Origin: Sipunculus nudus
Lineage: Eukaryota; Annelida; Sipuncula; Golfingiida; Sipunculidae
DNA: 64,000 bases
Assembly: GCA_026874595.1 (NCBI GenBank)
Contig: CM049306.1
Location: 73,841,642-73,905,641, forward strand
Reading direction: 5' to 3'
A model generated the notes under the pieces. It was not told where the DNA came from and did not search any database. It saw only the letters and a program-made list of their open reading frames with translations. Position numbers and translations under genes: made by a program. Below, piece after piece: positions 28,426 to 40,400 of the stretch; the stretch's first letter is position 1; each line of letters begins with the position of its first letter.

Positions 28426-31400
28426 CACACTGTTAGCACATTTTGGCTGAATTCAAATGTTTTCCAGCAATAATAAAACCATGTTTTGTACAATGTTTTG
28501 GTTCTGTTTGAGAGTAAACACAGTCCACATTTACATGTTTGCCACAACAACATTGTGCAACCAGAGGTGCAATCTAGTACACACACAACAACTCTCAAAC
28601 AAAGAGAAGAAATATGAATGAAGAAACACTGATTAAAAGCTTGAAAATCTTGATGAGCAAGGTATGCGCCCTTTACTGATGTTTTGAACCACTGGTCACG
28701 CCAGATGCATGTTTATTCAAACTCGTGTACAGGAGTAAGAATTATTTTTAAAATGGAACCCTCGCAAAAAACAAAAAAAGTGAAAATCACGAAATTTTAA
28801 CCGTGCAGATATGAAGCAAACCACAGCATATTGAATGGTTCGGCTGAATTTGTAATTATATGATTGGTACTGCCTGTGTTACTGGCAGATCATGATCCAC
28901 ATGAACAGCTGATGCCTAATTTCATTTTACCCAGTATCTGACATAGTGTATGTACCAAGACAAAACTAGGATGCTTTGGTTTTAACCTCTTACCATTTCT
29001 TGGCACTCCGAAACAGCTGGGATCTTTTTGTGGCATTTGATTATTATTGCCATGCTTTACTTGGTAATGTGGTCTGAATTAAAAGGAAATTCACCAGACA
29101 GTTCTCCTATAATTCTTCGGGTGTGGTCACCCATGAACATTATTTTAGCTGCTTCTTAGTCAGTACAGATGTAATCTGCACTAATTTCATAGATAGGCCC
29201 CTTTCCTGAGACTGAGAGTATTTTTGTGTTGTATTTCCTTGCCCTTATCAAACCCTGACTGCTCCATTCCTCACAAACACACCAAAACTTGTCATATGCT
29301 GCCTTCTCTCGTATACTAAAACCCAGATGTCCTAAGTTGGATGTCAGAATTAAGGGTACACTTCTGGTATTCATAATAACTGACCTCATGTTAGGGTGTC
29401 TGACTTGAAAACCACTCTCCATTATTTTCTTATGGTTAAGATCGTTTGGTTTAAGGGCAAGATTCATGGATCAGGCAGCAATTATCAAGTTGCTAAGCAA
29501 GTCATAGGATGATAATCGGCATTAACTGCATTTCAAAAATTTAATCATGGATACAATATGGATTTAATAATGTGGGATCAGTCCTTGATTGTGAAGAGCA
29601 AACCAGCAGCCATTTCATAACATTCAGCGACTTTATGTGAAACAGTCAGAATCACATACTGGATGTATGATACAAGCATCTCATGAAAAACAGTGACAAT
29701 TTATAACCTAACTTACAGTTTAATGGTACATTTACCTCATGTTTTGTCCTGAAATCTCACTTTTATGATACAATGAAGCTATGATGCTATGAAAGTTGCT
29801 TCAGTTATTGTCAGTTCCAGTTATGCTCATCCAGTACATTTCCAAACCTACCAGTTTCCAAGAAAATGAAATGTTTGTGTGCATGGACTGTGTTTTTATA
29901 GTGAAAACACAGAAGTTCACATTGCATGGAGATCTACTGCATGCTCCTGTGATTGTGTCTTCATGGTTTATTAGAAAATCTTAAGCATGACAGCTTAAGC
30001 TATGGCAAAATCAAATAAAACTTGTATATTTTAATGACTCATGATAATGTCATTGCAATTTTTAGAACAAAAGATATCTTTTGTTAAGTTTGTAATGATC
30101 AATTATATGTATGCAGGCCTTTAACAACTTTAGAAGACATCAATGTAGCATATTTTAAAACCTAAAAAAAATAGTGTCAAATATTAGATTTTTAACTTTT
30201 GTTTGTCTTCTGTTTCCAAAGTACATACAATATACAGAGTCATTTATTCAACTCGTCTTTCACCAGGTCTGCACATTAATTAAACATATTTCACATTTTT
30301 AATGAGTCAGATGATTGCTAAACTTTATCTTACCTGAAATTTTTCACAAATAGTTGTGAAGGCCTGTTTATTGTATCATGCCATGCCCTGAAATTTTTCA
30401 CAAATAGTTGTGAAGGCCTGTTTATTGTATCATGCCATGCCAGGAGTCACAACAATTAATATCTCATGGGATTCATATTGTCATAGACTTTCTATAACAA
30501 TTTGTTTGGATTTTGTGCTGCCCTGAATAAGTCAGGCCTTGCTGTCCAAGGATGCTGTCACAGCATAGAGTAACAGGTTTACAGTGCCGTATCAGCATTG
30601 ATTGAGCAGTCCGAGTACAGATTAGCCGAGAGTTGTCTGTGACAGACTGGCCTCTGTATTTGCTGATGATGATTTGTTTGTTATTTACAGTAACCCATGG
30701 CTGTATCATCGCATCCATCACGCTCTACCATCCCGATGGCTCCGAATGCAAACCCAGGTAATATCAGCTGTCATGATTCAGCAATTCAGTGACAAATACC
30801 GTCACCGAAGCCAAAATTGTGCACTCTTTTATTTTAATCTACATCTGACTTTGCAGAATGTACAAATGTTGTGTTCAGAACAGTCAAGGGTATTTAAATG
30901 TCAACATTTGTAAATTATTATTTACAATACACAGATTTTTAGCTCAGCTGACTATAAGTCATCTGAGATATAGTCGTGGTCCTTTGTCTGTGGTCTGGCC
31001 GTCCGTCCATTAACAGGGCAAAACCGTTGAACATACGATTCCAAAATTTTGCAAACCATTAGATGTCCCCAAAATCTCCTACCATACCGAAAATTGGGTC
31101 ATTCAGACTTCGTTCCTTTGAGATATTAAGGAAAAACCTCCATTTTCCATAAAAACCATTGTTACACTTCAAGGCTGACGAAAAAAAAACACTGATCTGT
31201 TTTTGATCATATTTAGTATTCATATTCTTCCATAAATTTTCTATAAACGTACAAAAAATTAGATCAGTGTTAGGTCTTATTTTGAAGTTATGGGCCAAAA
31301 TATAATGCAATTTTTAAAAAATCAGGAAATATATTAAGTCACCTAACATGAGAATTGCTGAAGCTAGACACTTTTTTTCAGGAATATAACTTTATTTAAT

Positions 31401-34400
31401 CAAGATTCAATTTTTTACCCAAAATTAGATCTGAATTTTGCAAATTTTTCAAGTTAAGCATAAATAAAAAATCAGTACCTTAAATTTTGTCCAACTTTGG
31501 CAATGGCACGTTTTTTCCCTGTAAGCACTGTTGATTTAATTTTCACAGCATATATACATAAGGATTTAATCTTTTAAAACCTGAAATTTCAAAGGAATTG
31601 ATTGAAAAGGGAAGCTTTTATTCAAGGTTTCCTTACACCATGTCAAGTGTTGTTTACATCTAGCGGACCTAGTAGTACAGCCTTTACTTGCATTATGTAA
31701 CCCACCCCAGGCAGCTTGCCTTGGCTCAGCTTGTCCTCTACCAGCAGGCTTCCCCTCTGCCCTGCACCCCCCCCCCCCCCACCAGATGGTGCATAAACAA
31801 GATGATTATTGTTAATATGTTATTATTTTCTGTATTTGATTCATTCTTATTCTAGGCTATACAACATTTTAAATTTTGTATTGTACCCTTAGGGTTACAA
31901 TGATTAAAGTGCACATTTAATTGTGTCCACAAAGTGGTGTATTGCTATGAAAGTGTGGATGTTCATCAAATAAGTAATTCCTTACTTCGGAAGAGTAAAA
32001 ACTTCACCATGTGTAAAATTGACTATTAATTCCAGTAATAAATTGAAGCTGAGATAGTAATTAGCACAATGATATTGTTTGTCCCTCATTCAACCAGCAG
32101 TGTGTATACTTTATGTGAAAAGATGTTTTATTTTATCAAATTTACTGAATCTTTTATTTTATTTCAGTGAATAAAATTAAGCATGTACTGAAAACTCCAA
32201 TGTGCAAAACTTTTTAATACTGATTCAAGGATAATCTTGTAGATGCCATGTTGTGGCATTATTTTCATTTAAATTCTGTTTAAACATTTGTGATTTAAAA
32301 ATAATAAAATATATGTGTATGCATAATATGAGCTACAATTGGATATATAATGATTGCAACAATTCTAATATTTTAACTTATATTTCAGTTTTTTTTACTC
32401 TTGATATATAATGATTGCAACATTTGCAACAATTCTAATATTTTAACTTGTATTTTCATTTTTTTTAATTAAAAATTTATAAAAAATGTAAATAAAAAAA
32501 TGATTCAGATAAAAACTTTTAAATGGAAAAAGTGGATATGCTAAAAAATAGGCTTACATATAAACTTAAATGCATTATTCCCTTGAAAGTGAAATAAAGG
32601 TATTAGTCCATTCTGTCCACTTGCCTGTCCATCTGTAAATTTTCATATGCATCACAGTATCTCAAAACTTTTACTGTTTTTCTTCATGACAGTCTTTTCA
32701 GAGTATTAGTTTGCAATCATATATTTAGAACTTTACTATAACCAAGTAGGAGGGCCTCTTTCCCCTTAGTTTCTCATATTTTTTATAAATGAAAAACATT
32801 GCAATAGAATATTTTGCATTTGCAAAAATTTCAAACTTCAGCTTAGCGCCGTGACCCATGGGTCCCTTGTTTAAATTGCTACTTGTGAAGTCTTTTTTCC
32901 AAATTTAAGAGAAATCCTAGTCAGGACAATAAACATTGATGTACAGTTAAACCTTGATGTGTTGATACCTCTACTCTCAAACCCTGCTTTTGTTTAAGTG
33001 CAAAGCAACAGTTCCTTACAAAATTTAAACCAAAACCAACTAGGTAAAATTTTAGATGTTTTTATGTAATTAAGCATGTCATCTGTCCCTTGGATTACTT
33101 TACTGGGAGTTGTTTCTGATTGTCAGTTTGTACTTGTTAGCTGTAACAAATTTTAATGCATTGCATTAAAGGAAGGAGAAACAAAACCTTATAACAGCAG
33201 GACTGAAACAAATGTGATTGTTTTGAAAATAACTTGTAAAAAAATGACACCAGAACAAGATTCTTCTTATTTTTAAAAGGCATTCATTTGAAATTTATTT
33301 AATTTTAGTTTGCCATGAAAAATTCAGTTTACTGAATGTTATATTCTGGACAGTATAAGTTATTATTTAGTAATGTACATGTCACACTATACATGGAAAT
33401 CCAGTTAAATTCTGAACTAAGCTTGTTAACTTGGCACTTAAGTCAATTAGTTTAGATTGGAATTCCCATGTTAACTGGTTAACTTTGTGTTTACATGGGA
33501 ATTCCCATCTAAACGATTGACATTGGAATAGTCACTGTAAATCCAGTCTCAACTAGCTGAGTTGGGAATATTCCATTATTTTATTACATAAATATATGAA
33601 ACTGTTTTCAGTTTACAATTTGTTGAAAGGTGTAAGGTGTTCAACCATAAAATACAGTGAAAAATCTCCTTTCAGGATTCCTATGTACACTGTGACATAT
33701 ATATTGTAATGATGAGCTAATAAAACCTGGGTATATTTTTTCTGTTAACAGTCAATCAAGTCCATTCCTCAATGCACCTGCTGGGGCTGCGGGCATGCAG
33801 TGTCAGGAACTGTATCAGCTGGCTCAATGTCTTCAGGTGAGACCACGCACACTTCCATAAACCAAACTAATGATTACAGCTGTCTTATTTGTAGATAATT
33901 ATGCAAAAATGGTGTAAGATGTATTATTTAAAAACTGGAAAACATCACTGGAAAAGACAATTACTAGTATGCTGAATCTGGATTCAGAATGGTATCATTT
34001 TGGGATTATATCAGGGCTATGATAATTCAGTGTTGCACTGGTACATTGTGATATAAAGTCAGATATCTGTATTGTCAGATGTCCCTGTGTCAACCACATG
34101 TGACCAAGCAAACAGGAAGTTGATAATTTCACTACCATTTTATAATAATCTTCTGCCCAGTGCATTAGCTAGAAATCAGTGTATCAGTATCTTACCAGCT
34201 GACTGCTGCAGGTTCAAACAAACTGAAGTTTCATTATTTATGAAATGTGTAAGAAAAAGCATGAGGAATTTTAACAAAATAGAGCAATCACTTCGGGTCT
34301 AAAATCTGATTTTGCTTTAATGTATGGTATCATGTATTAAAGGAAGAATGAATCCCAGTACAATAAATATTGTGAGATAATGTATCATTACAGCAGTATA

Positions 34401-37400
34401 CTTTATGCCCCATTTAAGCCATGTCCTTGAATGTGATTTCTCTGAGTAAGGATAAAGTAGTCAGAGGCCTGCAAGAATTTTCTCTAAGTAAAAGGTAAAT
34501 ATATTTTTCAACCTTTACAGAGTTTGAACGTCATAATCATATATTGTTGTTGTAACTGTATACAATTGGTTAATTACAGGAAGCTCTGCATCGTGAACAG
34601 ATGCTGGAGAGTAAGCTTGCAGCACTGCAGAGGCTGGTACAGAGTACTCAGGAGGCATCAGAGACAGGCTGGCAGGTCAGGCTTCAGTTCAAACTGCAGG
34701 GCTCATCATAAACTGCTGTCACACCCAATATGTAATATCCTAACATTAAGCCTGTGATTAGCACATTATTTCACACTAGAAGTCCAGTTTCACTCTAAAT
34801 TTGATAGATGGCACTGCATGCGATACTCCAGCAAACAACTGCTGGGTAACACTAGTAAGTTTTTTGATAGATGGCTCTATGGAAGACCCGTCATGAAATA
34901 ATTTCAAATTCCTCAGGGTTCAAGGGGAAATATCGGTGACTACCCCTTCCCCATTAGGATACACTTGGAATTGATAATGACATTTCAGGTCACTTAAACT
35001 TTATTCGGGACGGTTACACCCAATTACAAAATAAATGGCTGTGCTGTCATCTATGAATAAATTGTGTACCACTGTCCATCAGTGCCTTCTCTCACTGAGC
35101 AATAAACTTGCCAAATCATGAAATACTTCACACAGTTAATCACATGTTACAAACATATTAATCTACCATACATGTTACATATTTAATATTAATGGAAAGG
35201 AAATTGTCATAATTATGTGTGAAAACATGATTGTTACATTTAATTTTGTGAAATACAGATATTGTGTAATAAAGCATGTTTTCTGGATGATATGTATGTG
35301 ATGTGTATGTGTATCTTTCTTGTCTTTTGGTTTGTATGGCTCTTTATAATGTGTGGTTATTGACATGTTTTATTGATGATATGTTCTGGTTTGTTACAGG
35401 CCTTTATGGATGAAGATAGGTTACTTTCAAGGTTAGAAGTTTTAGAAAATCAGCTATCAACCTACTCAAAGGTGAGACTTTTGACTGTATTTGTTTAATC
35501 TTTATGTATATACTGTAATCAGAGTATGTAGTTTTGACATTAAATTTTATACATTTGGATCATTTCATATATTATCATCAATAAGAACTATAGTCCATTT
35601 CACCACCTGCTGTCCACCTGTTTTTTGTAGATGATTTGCTTAAAAGTTTATATTTTTCAATATTTTCCAAGTAAACAACATATGGAAGTGACAACCTAAT
35701 ATGGCAGTTAAGAATTTTACAATAAATCCCCCGTTCATGGTTCACAACATTTTAGTCTTTTTATCATGATCTAGCAGATATGGTGTGTCCCTTCATAAGT
35801 AGCCATCTTTGTTTTAGCTGGTTATATTTTTTAGTGTTTACATGAGATCAGCAGCTGTTAGTTGAGGCTGTTTTTTTTTTGCATGTGACCAATGACCTTG
35901 ACCGCCATAAGTGGGTCTGATATGTTCTAAAATGTAGACTGATTTCTCATATTTTCAGAAAATTCTGTTACTCAAATATGGCATAAGGTAGGAATTTAGT
36001 TACCTTGTTGAAAATTAGGTTCTGTAATCCTCTCCTCTTCACTATAATTGTTTCCCTTGAAATGAACCTAATAAAAATTTTCATAGCAAAAATCAGGTGG
36101 ACATGAGGTGATGAAACTATAGTCTACAGCTATTTTTCTGAAAACTTGAAAAGTGATAGGTTTTCTAACATTTAATTTCCCAGTATGAAAGCAGTCATTT
36201 TGTATTTATGTAGAAGTAGGTATCTGTATCATGAAGCATTTTGTGTGGTTTTGCACACGATAACTCAACAACAACATACTGCAGCTTTCCAAAATTCACA
36301 GGGATGGTTGGTACCTGTGAGGGCTCCAGACCTATTTTGAATTACAGACCTGTTGGAATTCAAATATGGCCACCATACCCCGATCACTGATTTTCTTTCA
36401 TGCGCGATAATTCAACAACAACCTAATGCAGCTTTCTCAAATACACAGGGTTGATAGGTACCTATGATGGCTCCAGACCTTTTGAATAACAGATTTGTCT
36501 GAATTCCAATTTGGCCTCCACAGCATGATTGCTGATTTTCTTTCGGGCACGATAACTCAACAACAACCTTCTGCAGCTTTCTCAAATTCACAGGGATGAT
36601 TGGTACCTATGAGGGCTCCAAACCAGTTGAATTATAGAGCTGACGGAATTCCAATATGGCTGCCACAGCCCAAACACTAATTTTCTTTTGTGTGCGATAA
36701 CTTAACAACAACCTCCTGCAGCTTTCTCAAATTCACAGGGATGATTTGTACCTGTAAGGGCTCCAGACCTTTTGAATTACAGACCTGTTGGAATTTCAAT
36801 ATGGCCGCCACTGCCCAATTGCTGATTTTCTTTTGTAGTGATAACTAAACAATAACATACTTCAGCTTTTCCAAATTTACAGGGATCATTGGTCCCTATG
36901 AGGGCTCCAGACCTATTGAATTACAGACTTGCTCAAAATCAAATATGGCTAACAGACTACATTCGGTGATTTTCTATTGCACGCATCATTTCAGACATAT
37001 TTACATTAATCCAGTATGATTTTTTCCCTCATGCATATTGATAAAAACCTGTTTTTGTTAGTGATATTTTTCAAATTTAACTTAACTTTCCACCCATATG
37101 TAAGTTAGTCCAGCACTAGCAGAAACGCGGGGCCCTCTGAGGACCATTGTCCGACCACATCTAGTTTGTATTATATTTATGTGTTTTAGAACCAGTCAGA
37201 AGATACCCTCAGGCAAGAACTAGTGGCCCTGCAGGACGATAAGCTAAAATACGAAACTACAGCAAAGGTTAGTATATAAAACAGTGGTCAGATCACAGCA
37301 ACATGAAGTTTTAGAAAATCACAGAAACATTTGTCAAAGTCACAGGTCAGCCTTGGCAGATATCACATCCCAAGTCTGACAAGTGACAGTCTCTATTTCT

Positions 37401-40400
37401 GTAGATGGGTTTGAGATTTTGGTCCTAATGTTGTAGGCTTCTATCTCTTCTTATAAGTTGGTGATGAAGTCACATGAGCAGGTTTGTGTCTCTGGTGAGA
37501 CAAGTCAGCAGGCATTTAGTGTGCAGGGGAATGTTTGTAAGTTAATACCAGTTAGTAAGGTAGTACCGTAAAATCTCCACTTAAAACCGCACTTCCGATT
37601 AAAACCGCACCCAGACTTCGCCGAAATTCCAGGTGAGACCCTGCGAGGGGCTCAAATACTAAAAACCCCCCTTTAAAACCGCACCAACTTTCGCTACCGA
37701 ATGATTTGACAAAAGACACAATCAAGCTATCATCTAGAAATGAATAAACGAAGGTTGCGGCTCGGCCATTCCTGTCCACTTTAAAATTCCTTGGGCATTT
37801 TATTTAAACACATCATAAGGCTTTTTTGCAGGGTCACTCAAGCATGAAGTTTGGGAAGACGCAAGGGCCGGTGAACCTCTGCCTGTTTATACAGATTTTA
37901 TATTCCGTGCCGTATTCTTGTTTGCTACTGATTTGTCATTATATTTTGGAAAAAATATTCTGCTGATCCATCAGAATCCATCCGGAAGATTCAAATCGTT
38001 TTCATACCGGTTACTTCGGTATTAACATCGTCACATCGTAATTTGACATCGCTCCATGTTACAATTTGCTGGTTCCTTTGAAAACATCGCTGGTCACCTT
38101 AACTAAATATCAAATTAACTGAAGTTATATTGTTGAGATACATACGTATAGGAAACATGACGCTTGAAAACGAGTGATTTTAAGGTAAAATTAAAGTGGC
38201 CAGTCGGGGTAAGCAAGTTTTTTTCCTGAAGAAAGTTTCCGTGCGCGGAGCCATTTTGTCAAGGCAGTGTTCGCGCAAGGCACGCTGGGACGAAATAGGT
38301 GGCTGTCCTGTTTACCACCCACCGCGTACAGCCTTTCAAAATATTCTTAGCAGAATACCGGGGCGTTTCAGCACATGGCGGCACTCAAACTTGATTTTTA
38401 AAACGATCGTCTGCCATTGTGTGACGATGTCAGCTTTTTATTTATTTCACGTTTTAAACAAAAAATCGTTCCTAAATAATGCCGCAAATGGGTTCATAGT
38501 AGGCTTTTATTTCAATTTTGCTTGACCATGCCCAACGATGTGGGCCGCTGTTAGCCCTAGCACCCGTCCTCTCTTACCACGCTACGCTGTGCGAGAGCCC
38601 TAGAAGATGATTCGAGGAAACTGGAGACATTCCACATGACAATTAAATTCTTATATTTCGTCTGAAAATGTTGTATTTGTTAAGAAATAAAGATATTCTT
38701 ATCAAATACTCATATAACATTCCACTTAGACAGTGTTTGTCCACTTTAAATGTTGATTAGAAGAATATGTATTATCCTAATAAACGGTGATACACGGGGA
38801 ACGATGTCTGCTCTGGGTTTTCCCTCCAGCCACGGCTGGCCGGCAGCCGCCTGTGTAACCAGTGGTAACGGGCCTTGTTGGCTCAGCGAGCAAAGGTCAC
38901 GCAGTTCATTGTTTCAGATTCTGAGACAGTTTCAAGCGCAAGGATTGCAAAGTTTTGAAGTGAGTCTTGTTTACATACTAAAACATAATATTTAGCTGAA
39001 CTTTGTGGTCATTCGAATAAAGTACTATATCTCCCTTAGATTACTTAAAGTTTCCTTGTCATAAACGCATTTTTTGAATTTACACGATTTTTTTCCGACA
39101 CGGGTTTGAAGTTCTCCAGTTTACTCTGAAGCTTTTTATGCGGCGGTATCCAGAGTCCTGGATACCGCCGCATTTAAAGCAGTTAGGCCGCTGTGTGTTA
39201 CAGCAGGGTTGTTGTAAACGTATTATTTGGTAACAATTACCAAGATTTTATAACAAGTTATATATCACACGAAAACTAATCAGCAATATTTTAATTTATA
39301 AATAACAAATAATCGTAAATAATCATTTACACACGGCTCCCATGCATGCGAGACTGCTGCTAAGAACGGCCTTCGAAAGTTGCAATATATTCGCCCACTC
39401 GCCGGCCCAAAAACGATGACTGTCAGGAAGATATTCAGGAAACCCTTCTAGTATAAACCGCACAGTGCTTTCAGGAAATCAACCTGATTTCAAGATTTTG
39501 AATTTCTTGATTAAACCGCGGTTTTAAGTGGAGATTTTACGGTAACTTTAAGATATATGTACAGTCAAAGCTCACCTAATCAACATTTTGGTCTAGTGAT
39601 CACCTCGAAATAACGACCATGTGTTTTTGGTCCCAGTTTTTTTTTTGCTCATTATATAAGACCTCTCTTAGATGATGAACCTCAAAATTGCAATAACCTT
39701 TCAAGAACCTGTTGGTGGTCGTAATTTTTAACTTTTACTGTATATATTTATCTGCTGCAGTTCTGGGTGTGAGCGTATCCATTTGGATTACAGCCAAAAA
39801 TATAGAGCCAGATATGCCAAGTGAAACATTAGCACACCATTATGTTATTATTCTTGATATGTGTATTCTATGGAGTAAAGCAGGTAACAAGTTCTAGAAA
39901 TGAACTAGAAATATTTGTTCATGATTTTATTGAAAATAGCAGTATTGTTGTATTTTATGAATGTTTGGTTTTGATTACATTACAGGATAATGGCAGTATT
40001 ATTACTTGGATTCCAAGCAGTATCATATGTACAATGTTTGTCATAGAAATACCTACAGGTTATATTTTTAGAATAACTGGGTGTAAAATGTTTGTACAGA
40101 AAAGGTCAGTGTAGTCTGCAAGATTTGTTAATAATTGTTGGTAAACTTGCTTGGTATTTTATGTGACCTGACATTATTGTTAATACCAAGTGCATTCCAG
40201 TGGACTGTTATCATGTAATTTGTTTCTTTTCATATGTGTACTGAGATCTAAAATATTTGATAAACCTTAGTACACCCTCCTTTATGACTTCCATTTTAAT
40301 AAAAAAAAATCATATTTCATCTGTGATGACCCCTACTGTCCAAAGAGTTTCAATAAATTTCATGTTATGATTGTCAAATGAAATTACACAGTAATCCGGG

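Larger units (their letters stand above)
12714..30690 (+). other. 18-kb intron between W1 and W2
   Basis: Joins the two halves of the FHA C-terminal region. Holds the repeats listed individually (tandem 143-bp repeats, MITEs, AAATAC repeat, SINE, nested transposon, AT microsatellite). In 15400-16000, 17600-19600, 22300-25400, 25700-27000 and 27500-30300 I see nothing beyond short low-complexity DNA. No second gene is supported. Confidence 0.7.

Noticed and set aside
38196..38525. 109-codon frame as a possible transposase of the 2-kb TIR element
   Set aside because: No catalytic DDE/D pattern or DNA-binding motif visible and no start context; too short for a transposase.
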